A stretch of DNA of 64,000 nt from Halomonas caseinilytica (GTDB lineage Bacteria > Pseudomonadota > Gammaproteobacteria > Pseudomonadales > Halomonadaceae), in the NCBI RefSeq assembly GCF_001662305.1, contig NZ_BDEP01000008.1, positions 32,114-96,113 of the forward strand, read 5' to 3'. How positions within the stretch are numbered: the stretch's first letter is position 1; each line of letters starts with the position of its first letter. A model generated the notes under the pieces. The model was not told the DNA's origin and searched no databases. It saw only the letters and a program-made list of their open reading frames with translations. Shown here piece by piece: positions 8,940-17,290 of this stretch. The position numbers were made by a program, and so were the translations under genes.

Positions 8940-9733
8940 GTCGCGAGCCCGCCCGACACCCAGAGCCACAGGGCGATGGCAGCGAAGTGGCCGGGATACC
9001 AGCCCAGCCACAATCGCCGTGGCATGCGCAGCGGCACCTCGGAAGGAAGCCGATGGGCGCCGGCGGCCAGCAGGAGCACTGCCAGGGTGGTGGCGACGGT
9101 GAAGGACTTGGCCATGTCGGAGCTGTTCATCAGGCCGGCGACGATCAGCACTGGCAGTGCCATGGCGGTACTGGCCAGACGGTTGGAGACGCCATTGCCA
9201 CTCCGGTGCAGGTGCGCCATGGCGAGCATGTAGAGCGGAATCATCAGCAGGCCCAGGTGGCTGTATTCGACGACGTGGCCGGCCAGGGTCCAGACCACCA
9301 GGGCGATGCCGGCTTCGACGGCCAGGCGCCGGCGCCCCAGTGCGCCCCGCTCCAGGCGCTCAGGCAGGGCGCGTGCCCAGGTGCCGCCGGCCAGGCCCAA
9401 CGACAGCGTGAAGCAGATGTTGAGGATCAGGCCATCGGCCTCCCGTGGCATCAACATGTAGGGAAGCTGGGCGATGAGGCCGATCACCAGCACGCGTCGC
9501 GCGTAGCGCAGCGGGTTGCGGGTATTGAAGAGGCCATGCCAGGCCACCATGGCGGCGAACAGCGGGAAGGCGACGCGCCCCACCGATGAGTCGGCCCAGC
9601 CCAGCCCCCAGGCATCCGGAACCACGTAGCGGGCCAGGTGATCGAGCGTCATGGTGATCAGGGCCAGCCACTGGCCCCAGCCTGTCCAGGCGGACGACGG
9701 GCGCGTGGCAGCGGCGGTGGAGACGTGCTGCAT
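8936..9733 (-). CDS. TraX-family integral membrane protein
   Basis: A 265-residue protein with about eight hydrophobic segments and the TraX family signature TLDHLARYV near residue 30, then GRVAFPLFAAMVAWHG and ARRVLVIGLIAQLPYM. F-plasmid TraX N-acetylates pilin; chromosomal relatives are probably membrane acyltransferases of unknown substrate. No conjugation genes are nearby. It lies downstream of the metal ATPase on the same strand after a 112-base gap, so it may be read from that promoter. The role here is unknown. Confidence 0.75.
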   Translation of the reverse strand: MQHVSTAAATRPSSAWTGWGQWLALITMTLDHLARYVVPDAWGLGWADSSVGRVAFPLFAAMVAWHGLFNTRNPLRYARRVLVIGLIAQLPYMLMPREADGLILNICFTLSLGLAGGTWARALPERLERGALGRRRLAVEAGIALVVWTLAGHVVEYSHLGLLMIPLYMLAMAHLHRSGNGVSNRLASTAMALPVLIVAGLMNSSDMAKSFTVATTLAVLLLAAGAHRLPSEVPLRMPRRLWLGWYPGHFAAIALWLWVSGGLAT

Positions 9734-9845
9734 CTGATGTCCCTATCTGAAATGATGACTCCCTACTGACCGACAGCGAGGAGCTGGGTTCCGCGTATGG
9801 CGCGACTGTCGGTTTCTTGCACGGGGTGTCGCCATTCGAGGGCAC

Positions 9846-12044
9846 TCAAGCGATCCGAGCACGCAGCAGACGCAATCCATTGGCGATGACCAGCAGGCTG
9901 GCGCCCAGGTCGGCGAACACCGCCATCCATAGCGTGGCCTGACCGGCGAAGGCCAGGACCAGAAAGACGGCCTTGATGCCGAGGGCCAGTACGATGTTCT
10001 GGACCAGCACGGCGTAGGCGGCCCGGGACAGGCGGAGGAAGGTCGGTAGCTTGCCGAGGTCATCGTCCATCAGCGCGACATCGGCGGTTTCGATGGCCAC
10101 GTCACTGCCGGCCGCTCCCATGGAGAAGCCGATATCGGCGCGGGCCAGTGCCGGGGCATCGTTGATGCCATCCCCGACCATGCCGGTCACGCCACGCCGT
10201 CCGTATTCCTCGATGATGGCGAGCTTGTCCTCGGGCAGCAACTCACCCCGAGCGCTGTCGATGCCGGCTTCCGTGGCGATGGCACTCACCGCGTGCCGGT
10301 TGTCGCCGGACAGCATCAGCGTCTTCACGCCCAGGCCATGCAGGGCCTCGATGGCCGCCAGACTGGTGGGCTTGAGCGGGTCGCGCACGGCGAACAGCGC
10401 GAGGATGCTGTCGTTGGAGCCCAGCGCCACGACACTGGCGCCGCGACGTTCCAGCGCTTCGATGCGATCGGCAAGCGTCGCGTCTATCAGCCCCTTCGCA
10501 TCGGCCATCCGGCGGTTGCCGAGCCAGAGCGCCCGGCCGTCCACGCAGCCCTCGACCCCCTGACCGGGACGTTCGCGGAAATCATCCACGCGGCCATCAT
10601 CCGAATCCGGTGTAAGGGCACGATGAATGGCGGCGGATACGGGATGCGTCGAGCGGCCGGCGAGCAGGGCGGCCTGGCGTGTCAGGGTCGCGCGCGTGCT
10701 TGCATCCAACGGCTCGTCGAGGGGTTCCCAATGTTCCAGCGAGGGCTCGCCCTGTGTCAGGGTGCCGGTCTTGTCCAGAGCCAGCCAGCCGAGTCGTCTT
10801 CCCTGCTCCAGGAAGCGGCCGCCCTTGACCAGGATGCCGGCGCGGGCGGCAGCCGACAGGCCGCTGACGATGGTGACCGGGGTGGAGATGACCAGCGCAC
10901 AAGGGCAGGCGATCACCAGCAGCACCAGCGCCCGGTAGATACCGTCCAGCCAGGCACCGCCGACGACCCAGGGCCAGGCCAGGGCCGTGAGCAGCGCCAC
11001 GGTGAAGACCACGGGCGTATAGATGGCGGCGAAGCGGTCGATGAAACGCTGGGTGGGAGCCTGGCTGGCCTGGGCCTGCTCGACGGCATGGATGATGCGC
11101 GCCAGTGTGGTGTCGCTGGCCTCTCGAGTGGTGCGGATGTCGAAGTCGCCGTCATGGTTGATGGCACCGGCGAAGACGCTGTCGCCGGGCGCCTTGTCGA
11201 CAGGCAGGCTCTCGCCGGTGATCGGCGATTCGTCCAGGCTGGGATGGCCCCGCACCACCTCGCCGTCCAGCGGCAGGCGCTCGCCCGGGAGTACCCGCAC
11301 GATCTCGCCGATGGCCACATCCTCGGCGGCCACGGTCTCCCATTCTCCCGCTTCCGTGCGGCGCCGGGCCTGTCGGGGCGCGCTGTCCAGCAGATCGCGG
11401 ATGGCACGGCGGGCACGTTCCAGAGAGCGTGATTCGATGTGTTCCGCCAGGGTGAACAGCACCATCACCATGGCGGCTTCCGACCAGTGGCCGATCAGCA
11501 GGGCGCCGGTCACCGCCACGCTCATCAGGGCATTGATGTTGAGGGTGCGGTGGCGGATCGCGACCCAGCCCTTGCGCCAGGTCGGCAGACCCACCAGGGC
11601 GATGGCCGGCAGGGCGAGCAGCGGGGCGAGCCAGGTGGTCCAGGGCCAGGGTGTCCAGCCGACGACCTCGGCGGCCAGGGCCAGGAGTGCCGCCAGTATC
11701 AGCTTGCCCCAAGGGGTGTCGTTGCTTTCCAGTGCTGCGCCGCTTGAAGCCTCGTCGACATCCAGAAGGTGAGGCGTCATGCCCAGGTCGCGAACGCGTG
11801 CCTGAAGCGCTGCGGTGTCGGCGTCGTGATGGTGGATGCTGAGGACCCTGGCCATCAGGTCGAATTCCAGCGCAGCGACGCCGGGCGCCGAGCCCAGAGC
11901 CTTGCGGAGCAGGGCTTCCTCGGTGGGGCAGTCCATCTCCTGGATGCGCAGACGCAGCGTCTCGCTGCCTGCCGGGGCGGACACGGCCTCGCGAGGCTCG
12001 GTGTGCTGGCTACCGCAGCAGCCATGTTCATGGGCATCGGACAT
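9846..12044 (-). CDS. zntA: heavy-metal P1B-type ATPase (Zn/Cd/Pb exporter)
   Basis: A 732-residue pump. Order: a short Cys/His-rich N-terminus (HEHGCCG), a heavy-metal-associated domain with MDCPTEEA near residue 38, six or more membrane helices, the actuator TGES, the intramembrane CPC in VIACPCAL, the phosphorylation site DKTGTLTQG and the hinge GDGINDAPALARAD. CPC with this C-terminal region fits the ZntA/CadA branch exporting Zn, Cd and Pb. It is divergent from a CadR/PbrR-type regulator with a palindrome between them. The start at 12044 has a GGAG site. Symbol by family resemblance; cadA is an equally fair name. Confidence 0.92.
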   Translation of the reverse strand: MSDAHEHGCCGSQHTEPREAVSAPAGSETLRLRIQEMDCPTEEALLRKALGSAPGVAALEFDLMARVLSIHHHDADTAALQARVRDLGMTPHLLDVDEASSGAALESNDTPWGKLILAALLALAAEVVGWTPWPWTTWLAPLLALPAIALVGLPTWRKGWVAIRHRTLNINALMSVAVTGALLIGHWSEAAMVMVLFTLAEHIESRSLERARRAIRDLLDSAPRQARRRTEAGEWETVAAEDVAIGEIVRVLPGERLPLDGEVVRGHPSLDESPITGESLPVDKAPGDSVFAGAINHDGDFDIRTTREASDTTLARIIHAVEQAQASQAPTQRFIDRFAAIYTPVVFTVALLTALAWPWVVGGAWLDGIYRALVLLVIACPCALVISTPVTIVSGLSAAARAGILVKGGRFLEQGRRLGWLALDKTGTLTQGEPSLEHWEPLDEPLDASTRATLTRQAALLAGRSTHPVSAAIHRALTPDSDDGRVDDFRERPGQGVEGCVDGRALWLGNRRMADAKGLIDATLADRIEALERRGASVVALGSNDSILALFAVRDPLKPTSLAAIEALHGLGVKTLMLSGDNRHAVSAIATEAGIDSARGELLPEDKLAIIEEYGRRGVTGMVGDGINDAPALARADIGFSMGAAGSDVAIETADVALMDDDLGKLPTFLRLSRAAYAVLVQNIVLALGIKAVFLVLAFAGQATLWMAVFADLGASLLVIANGLRLLRARIA

Positions 12045-12080
12045 CTCGGGCTCCGTTCATGATATCTTGTGCCATGACAC

Positions 12081-12101
12081 ACCCTATAGTCTGTATAGGG
12101 T
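12081..12101. promoter_or_regulatory. MerR-family (CadR/PbrR) operator in the zntA promoter
   Basis: Perfect 8-base arms ACCCTATA (12081-12088) and TATAGGGT (12094-12101) flank a 5-base centre. On the reverse strand a TTGACC -35 overlaps the right arm and a TGTCAT -10-like element follows after 19 bases. The long spacer with a palindrome inside it is the signature of MerR-activated promoters, so this element should drive the ATPase gene in response to metal. Confidence 0.85.
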
Positions 12102-12135
12102 CAAGCCCTGGCCCCGAGTTGAGTGGAGGTCGATG

Positions 12136-12588
12136 ATGAAGATCGGTGAGCTGGCGATGCGTACGGGATGCCGGGTCGTGACCATTCGCTACTATGAACG
12201 GGAAGGTCTGCTGCCGGAGCCGGAACGCAGCGAGGCGAATTACCGCCTGTACGGCGAGACTCACGTCGAACGCCTGGCCTTCATTCGTCACTGCCGGGCG
12301 CTGGACATGACCCTGGACGAGATTCGCGCTCTGCTGGCGTGCCACGATGACCCGGAGGGAACCTGCCACCGGGCTGATGTCCTGATCGACGAGCACCTGA
12401 CGCATGTGAAGGCGCGTATCGCCCAGCTTCAGGCCCTGGAAGACACGCTGGTGGCGCTGCGGGCGCGTTGTCAGGGGCAACGCTCGGCCGCCGAATGCGG
12501 CATCCTCAATGCCCTGGCACAGCCACCACGGGACGCAGCATTGAATGAGGACGCCGAACACGTGCCCGGCACGCATCCCAGGCGATGA
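12136..12588 (+). CDS. cadR: MerR-family Cd(II)/Pb(II)-responsive regulator
   Basis: A 150-residue MerR protein. The N-terminal helix-turn-helix reads MKIGELAMRTGCRVVTIRYYEREGLLPEP; a coiled-coil dimer helix follows. Cysteines sit where CadR/PbrR bind metal: one in the CHDDPEGTC segment near residues 77-84 and one in the later CQGQRSAAEC. I prefer the second of two adjacent ATGs (12136), which lies five bases after GGAGGT. Its gene faces away from the ATPase across the operator, the standard layout for this regulator. Confidence 0.9.
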   Translation: MKIGELAMRTGCRVVTIRYYEREGLLPEPERSEANYRLYGETHVERLAFIRHCRALDMTLDEIRALLACHDDPEGTCHRADVLIDEHLTHVKARIAQLQALEDTLVALRARCQGQRSAAECGILNALAQPPRDAALNEDAEHVPGTHPRR

Positions 12589-12612
12589 GCGGTGCCGGAC
12601 GAGAGAAGAAAA

Positions 12613-12636
12613 GCGGCCCCTGTTGTCAGGGGCCGC
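12613..12636 (-). terminator. intrinsic terminator of the basic-amino-acid transporter operon
   Basis: Ten-base perfect arms GCGGCCCCTG and CAGGGGCCGC with a four-base loop. On the reverse strand the hairpin is followed by TTTTCTTC, so it terminates transcripts coming from the binding-protein gene at 12711-13478. It may also stop cadR transcripts in the other direction, although there is no U-tract on that side. Confidence 0.85.
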
Positions 12637-12710
12637 GCGTCAAGGTCAGAGCACGAGGCGCTTCAAGCGCCGAGCCATTCACTCACTGACGTACTCATTC
12701 ACCGAAGTAC

Positions 12711-13478
12711 TCATTCACTGAAATACTTGGCCTCGATGTCGGCGTAGGTGCCGTTTTCCTTCAGGGTGGCGAGTGCCTCGTTGAAGGCCTCGGCCAGCGC
12801 TTCGTCGCGCTTGCGGAAGGCAATGCCGAAGCCATCGCCGAAGTACTGCTTGGGTTCGGTGATCTTCTCGCCTACAGTCTTGTAGTCACCCGCCTCGCTG
12901 TCGAGCAGAGTGGACTTGCCCACCGGGAAGTCGAGGAAGACGATGTCCAGGCGGCCGGAGTCCATGTCCAGGACCATGTCGTCGGCGGTGGCGTAACGGT
13001 TCACGTCGGCCACGTCGCCGTACATGTCGGTGACATAGTTGTCCTGGAGAGTGCCGCGTTGCACGCCGATGGACATGCCCTCGAGCGTTGTCTCGTCGGG
13101 GGCGGTGATTTCGCTGTCTGCCGGTGCGAACCAGGCGGAGGGCGGGGTGAAGTAGGGATCGGAGAACAGCACCTGCTCACGGCGTTTGTCGTTGATGGTC
13201 ATCGACGACATGATGGCGTCGTACTTGCGGGCCATCAGGCCGGGGATGATACCGTCCCAGCCTTGCACGACCCATTCGCACTTGATGCCGATCTCTTCGC
13301 ACATAGCGTTGCCGAGCTCGATGTCGAAGCCGGTCAGCTCGCCGTCGGCGGTGCGGTACTCCATGGGTTCGTAGGGCACATCGACACCGATGCGGATGTC
13401 GCGGACCTCGGCGTTGGCGACGCCGGCGATCATACCGGCGCCCAGTACGCCGATGCTCAGGAGCTTGTTGAGTTTCAT
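12711..13478 (-). CDS. periplasmic lysine/arginine/ornithine-type binding protein of an ABC importer
   Basis: A 255-residue family 3 solute-binding protein. Residues 1-23 are a signal peptide ending GVANA. The mature part contains RIGVDVPYEPMEYRTADGELTGFDIEL and CEWVVQGWDGIIPGLMARKYD, typical of HisJ/ArgT. It is last in the order ATPase, permease, permease, binding protein, 147 bases after the second permease and separated from it by a perfect stem-loop. Basic amino acids are the likely ligands; the adjacent astE gene agrees with arginine or ornithine. Confidence 0.88.
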   Translation of the reverse strand: MKLNKLLSIGVLGAGMIAGVANAEVRDIRIGVDVPYEPMEYRTADGELTGFDIELGNAMCEEIGIKCEWVVQGWDGIIPGLMARKYDAIMSSMTINDKRREQVLFSDPYFTPPSAWFAPADSEITAPDETTLEGMSIGVQRGTLQDNYVTDMYGDVADVNRYATADDMVLDMDSGRLDIVFLDFPVGKSTLLDSEAGDYKTVGEKITEPKQYFGDGFGIAFRKRDEALAEAFNEALATLKENGTYADIEAKYFSE

Positions 13479-13588
13479 GAGGCGTTTCCCTTTTTGTTGA
13501 TAGCTTCACCGCTAGAGCGCGAGTCGCTCAGCGCCTTGGGTGATGACCTATCCACCATAGCCGAAGCTCGGGTAGGTCGAAAGGCCGT

Positions 13589-13617
13589 GAACGAACGTTG
13601 TGAACCAACGTTCGTTC
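13589..13617 (-). repeat. perfect 12-base inverted repeat between hisM and the binding-protein gene
   Basis: Arms GAACGAACGTTG (13589-13600) and CAACGTTCGTTC (13606-13617) with a five-base centre. It begins nine bases past the stop codon of the permease gene in the direction of transcription. No U-tract follows on either strand, so it does not look like a terminator. It could protect the upstream mRNA, as intergenic stem-loops do in enterobacterial his transport operons, or bind a regulator ahead of the binding-protein gene. Confidence 0.75.
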
Positions 13618-13625
13618 GACGGTCG

Positions 13626-14357
13626 TCAGCCGCTGACCGGCTTGAGGTGAGCGAGCAGCCGCTTCTCCAGGTGACGGAAGAAGTAGATGATCGTGAACGT
13701 CAGGCAGAGGTAGATGGCCGCGACGAACAGGAAGGCGTCGAAGGGCGCGTAGAAGCGGGCATAAACGAAACGGGCCGCGCCGGTCAGGTCCATGATGGTC
13801 ACCACGCTGGCGATGGCGCTGGCATGGAGCATGAAGATCACCTCGTTGCCATAGGCCGGCAGCGCGCGGCGGAAGGCGCTGGGCAAGACGATGCGGCGCA
13901 GCATCAGGGCGCGTGACATGCCGTAGGCGCGGGCGGCCTCGATCTCGCCCTTGGGCGTGGACTTGATGGCGCCGCGGAAGATCTCGGTAGTGTAGGCGCC
14001 GGTATTCAGCGTGAAGGCGATCAATGCCGGCACGAAGGGTTTTTCGAGAATGACCCACAGCCAGGTGTCCTGGATGCCCTCGACGAAGACCACGCCATAG
14101 TAGATCAGGTAGAGCTGGACCAGCAGTGGCGTGCCCCGGAACACGTAGCAGTAGAAGAAGATCGGCAGACGAATCCAGGCATGCTTGGACCCGCGCCCGA
14201 TGGCGAGTGGCACGGCCAGCACCAGGCCGATGATCAGCGAAAGGAAGACCAGTTGGACCGTGGTGACCAGGCCTTCGCCATAGTAGGAAAGGGTCTGCAG
14301 GGTGAAGATGCTGTTGTCGGCCAGTTGCGCCTGCAGCCAGTTCATCAGGCTTTCCAT
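13626..14357 (-). CDS. hisM: basic-amino-acid ABC transporter permease, HisM-like
   Basis: A 243-residue inner-membrane permease with five or so helices and the EAA coupling loop (EIEAARAYGMSRALMLRRIVLPSAFRRALPAYG is the family pattern; the core is EAARAYGMS). It shares one base with the end of the preceding permease gene (TGATG), showing translational coupling. With HisQ it forms the membrane channel. The symbol is by position and family resemblance to the his/arg importers. Confidence 0.85.
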   Translation of the reverse strand: MESLMNWLQAQLADNSIFTLQTLSYYGEGLVTTVQLVFLSLIIGLVLAVPLAIGRGSKHAWIRLPIFFYCYVFRGTPLLVQLYLIYYGVVFVEGIQDTWLWVILEKPFVPALIAFTLNTGAYTTEIFRGAIKSTPKGEIEAARAYGMSRALMLRRIVLPSAFRRALPAYGNEVIFMLHASAIASVVTIMDLTGAARFVYARFYAPFDAFLFVAAIYLCLTFTIIYFFRHLEKRLLAHLKPVSG

Positions 14358-15061
14358 CAGTCCGCCTCCCCGTAGCCGATGTCATAGCGTTTCTGCAGTC
14401 GCGCGAAGCCCCATTCGGAGACGCTGGCGATCAGCAGGTAAACGGCGGCGACGATGATCATGAAGGTGAAGGGTTCGCGGGTGGCCTTGGAAGCCTCGGC
14501 GGCCACCCGGACCATGTCGGAGAGACCGATCACCGAGACCAGGGCGGTGGTCTTGAGCAGTACCATCCAGTTGTTCGAGAGCCCCGGCAGGGCGTGGCGC
14601 ATCATCTGCGGGAAGCGGATGCGGCGGAACACCAGCCAGTGAGACATGCCATAGGCACGGCCGGCCTCGATCTGGCCGTTGTCCACGGCGAGGAAGGCGC
14701 CGCGAAACGTCTCGCCCATGTAGGCCCCGAAGATCAGTCCGATGGTCGCCACGCCGGCGACGAACTCATTGATGTTGATAAAAATGTCCACATCGAACTG
14801 GGTGTAGAGCCAGTCGGTGAACATGTTGATGCCGATCTGCCCGCCGAAGAACAGCAGCATCATCAGCACCAGGTCGGGTACGCCGCGTATCAGGGTCGTG
14901 TAGAGGGTGCCGAGACGATGCAGCACCCAATTGCGCGACATCTTGGCACTGGCCGTGGCCAGGCCCAGCACGATGGCAAGTATCAGCGATAGAACCGCCA
15001 GTTCGACGGTGACCAGGGCGCCTTCCGCGAGGCGTGGGCCGTAGCCGTGCAGGTCGATCAT
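14357..15061 (-). CDS. hisQ: basic-amino-acid ABC transporter permease, HisQ-like
   Basis: A 234-residue permease beginning MIDLHGYGPRLAEGALVTVE with the EAA-type loop IEAGRAYGMSHWLVFRRI near residues 145-163. The GAGGAGA ribosome site precedes its ATG. It starts 24 bases after the ATPase gene ends and runs into hisM, so the three genes form one transcription unit. It pairs with HisM to make the importer pore. Confidence 0.85.
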   Translation of the reverse strand: MIDLHGYGPRLAEGALVTVELAVLSLILAIVLGLATASAKMSRNWVLHRLGTLYTTLIRGVPDLVLMMLLFFGGQIGINMFTDWLYTQFDVDIFININEFVAGVATIGLIFGAYMGETFRGAFLAVDNGQIEAGRAYGMSHWLVFRRIRFPQMMRHALPGLSNNWMVLLKTTALVSVIGLSDMVRVAAEASKATREPFTFMIIVAAVYLLIASVSEWGFARLQKRYDIGYGEAD

Positions 15062-15085
15062 GGGAGTCTCCTCATCCGGGCCGTC

Positions 15086-15856
15086 TCAGTGCTTGGGCGC
15101 CAGGAACTGCTTGAGCCGCTCGGAATTCGGGTTGCCGAGGACCTGGTCGGGCGCCCCGGCTTCCTCGATCTGCCCCTGATGCAGATAGATCACCTGGGTG
15201 GAGACATCGCGGGCAAAGGCCATCTCGTGGGTCACGACGATCATGGTGCGGCCTTCCTCGGCGAGATCGCGCATGACCTTGAGCACGTCGCCGACCAGTT
15301 CCGGGTCGAGTGCCGAGGTGGGCTCGTCGAACAGCATCACTTCCGGGTCCATGGCCAGTGCTCGGGCGATGGCGCCGCGCTGCTGCTGGCCGCCGGAGAG
15401 CTGCGCCGGGTAGTAGTCGGCGCGATCCGCGAGGCCGACGCGTTCGAGCAATTGGCGAGCATGGTCGATGGCGTCGCGCTTCGATTTGCCGAGGACATGG
15501 ACCGGTGCCTCGATGACGTTCTCGAGCAGTGTCATGTGGGCCCACAGGTTGAAGCTCTGGAACACCATGGACAGCTTGGCACGCATGTCGACGACCTGCT
15601 TCCAGTCCGCCGGCTCGCGACCGTGGCGCGTTTCCTTGAAACGGATGGATTCGCCGTGGACGATCAGTTCGCCTTCGTTGGGTTGCTCCAGCAGGTTCAT
15701 GCAACGCAGGAAGGTACTCTTGCCGGAGCCGGAGGCTCCGATGAGGGTGATGACATCGCCCTTGTGGGCCTGCAGGGACAGGCCCTTGAGGACTTCGGTA
15801 TTGCCGAAGCGCTTGGTGATGTTGCGCACTTCCAGCGGAATCGGGGTATCGGCCAT
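15086..15856 (-). CDS. hisP: basic-amino-acid ABC transporter ATPase, HisP-like
   Basis: A 256-residue ATPase with Walker A GASGSGKST, the signature LSGGQQQR and Walker B VMLFDEPTSALDPE followed by the switch histidine in VVTHEM. I start at the ATG at 15856 (MADTPIPLEVRNITKRF), behind GGAG; the longer in-frame reading adds nothing family-like. It is first in the operon. The insert between Walker A and the signature (RHGREPADWKQVVDMRAK) is typical of polar amino-acid importers. Confidence 0.9.
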   Translation of the reverse strand: MADTPIPLEVRNITKRFGNTEVLKGLSLQAHKGDVITLIGASGSGKSTFLRCMNLLEQPNEGELIVHGESIRFKETRHGREPADWKQVVDMRAKLSMVFQSFNLWAHMTLLENVIEAPVHVLGKSKRDAIDHARQLLERVGLADRADYYPAQLSGGQQQRGAIARALAMDPEVMLFDEPTSALDPELVGDVLKVMRDLAEEGRTMIVVTHEMAFARDVSTQVIYLHQGQIEEAGAPDQVLGNPNSERLKQFLAPKH

Positions 15857-16019
15857 GAAACGGGCTCCAGTTCGGGAAAGGTCGCCTGGGTCGGGACCGG
15901 ACAGCATGTGGGCCGGCGCGAAAAGGTGGGCGATTCTAACAGGCCAGACGGTTGTCGGCAGGCCGTGTTGATCGATCGGTCATGCGACCTTGGTCTATGG
16001 AGGCGTGGGTCTCAAGCAT

Positions 16020-16046
16020 AAAATAACTCCAAGTTGTTGTTATTTT
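16020..16046. promoter_or_regulatory. AT-rich promoter zone with an 8-base inverted repeat upstream of hisP
   Basis: AAAATAAC (16020-16027) and GTTATTTT (16039-16046) are perfect arms around eleven bases. They lie in the only AT-rich part of the 229-base gap between astE and hisP. The gap must hold the transporter promoter, and the repeat may be its operator. It does not match the E. coli ARG box well enough to name ArgR. Confidence 0.35.
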
Positions 16047-16085
16047 GCAGTTTTAATAACCGTTGGTGAAGCGTGTATGGCGGCG

Positions 16086-17078
16086 TTATTGCGTTTCGGC
16101 ATCCCGTACCGGAGTGACCAGCAGAGCCGCCCGGGCGCCGAGCTCGACGCGAGCGTTGGGGAAGACCACGCGCAAGGGCGTATCGCCGACCGTGAAGGGG
16201 CCAGCCTCGGCATCCTCCGACAGCCGCGTGCCGGGGGCGAACTCGGTGAAGTTCGGGGTGTCATCGGGAAAGCATAGCTGGAAGCCTTCGGCATGGCGGA
16301 TCAGCTCATGCTCGACCCGGAAGAAGGCCATCCGCGAAGGGGGGGCCGAGGCGGGTTCGCGCCCCTCCAGTAGCGCGTCGAGCAGTTGGCCCATGGGTGC
16401 CAGGGGCGCGAGATCGTTGGCGCCGAAGGGCAGGGCGCGACCAAGCTCCAGGGTGAAGGCCTGGGCACCATGGTAATGCTTGCTGTAATGGGAGAAGGTC
16501 CAGCTGTGATCGTGCTGGTGAAGGACCGCCTGGATATCGGCGCCGGCCAGCCATTGCCATTGCTCGGGGGAGGTGACAGTGTCGGCGAAGGGGTCCACCG
16601 CGAAGCGGGGATACTGGCTGTCGCGGATCGCCGTGTGCAGGTCGTAATGTAACCGGGCACGGTCCGGATGGCGCGCATAGAAGGCATCCACCGCGTCCAT
16701 CAAGGTGCGGGCCCGGTCCGGTTCCATGCCATCCTCGCCCAGGTCACGACGGAACAGGCGGTTGAGGTTGGTGTTGACGAAGCGGGCGCCGGCACGAATG
16801 GCCTCGAGATTGCCCAGGATCACCAGCACGGGGCTGCCCAGACGCAGCAGGCCGGCTTCAAGGCGGGCGAGGCTGGCGCCGAGCAACTCGATGGGGGCCG
16901 TTTCATTGCCGTGGATGCCAACCGACAGCACCACAGCGGGCGTCTCGGCCTCGGGGGCATCCGGCGTGAGCTCCAGCAGCCCTGGCCCCATGAAGCGGAA
17001 TCGTCCACCTGGGATGTCGCCCTGTGCGGGGGCCGAGGCCGATCCGCCCAGGCTCCGCTCCAGCCAGTCAGCCAGCAT
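16086..17078 (-). CDS. astE: succinylglutamate desuccinylase
   Basis: A 330-residue zinc carboxypeptidase-fold enzyme, the length usual for AstE. Zinc ligands appear in GIHGNETAP (H and E near residues 53-56) and in LHYDLHTAIR near residue 145; the active-site region ELGRALPFGAND follows. It releases succinate and glutamate in the last step of the arginine succinyltransferase pathway. No other ast genes are visible here. It stands upstream of the basic-amino-acid importer on the same strand, which suits joint use of arginine or ornithine. Confidence 0.88.
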   Translation of the reverse strand: MLADWLERSLGGSASAPAQGDIPGGRFRFMGPGLLELTPDAPEAETPAVVLSVGIHGNETAPIELLGASLARLEAGLLRLGSPVLVILGNLEAIRAGARFVNTNLNRLFRRDLGEDGMEPDRARTLMDAVDAFYARHPDRARLHYDLHTAIRDSQYPRFAVDPFADTVTSPEQWQWLAGADIQAVLHQHDHSWTFSHYSKHYHGAQAFTLELGRALPFGANDLAPLAPMGQLLDALLEGREPASAPPSRMAFFRVEHELIRHAEGFQLCFPDDTPNFTEFAPGTRLSEDAEAGPFTVGDTPLRVVFPNARVELGARAALLVTPVRDAETQ

Positions 17079-17290
17079 GGCGGTGTTCCCGGCAAGGCGC
17101 GAAGGCGTTATCGACGCTCGAGTGTGGCAGGCTAGGCTCGGTGATCATGTCGCTCCCGGTCGTGGCTTCGTCATGGGTCTCGCTACCTTCATCACTGTCG
17201 ACGGAGGGCTCAAGACCCGGCGTCGACTTGATGAAAGAGGCGGGTGCGATAATGAAAAGCCACGCCGGGAGTGGAGGCGTCGGCGCGTTT

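Noticed and set aside
10293..11432. 379-codon open frame on the plus strand inside the metal ATPase gene
   Set aside because: It is the antisense shadow of a GC-rich gene with all ATPase motifs on the other strand, and it has no recognisable domain.
16020..16046. ArgR box in the hisP promoter
   Set aside because: The arms AAAATAAC/GTTATTTT have the wrong spacing and sequence for the E. coli ARG box, so only a generic repeat is reported.
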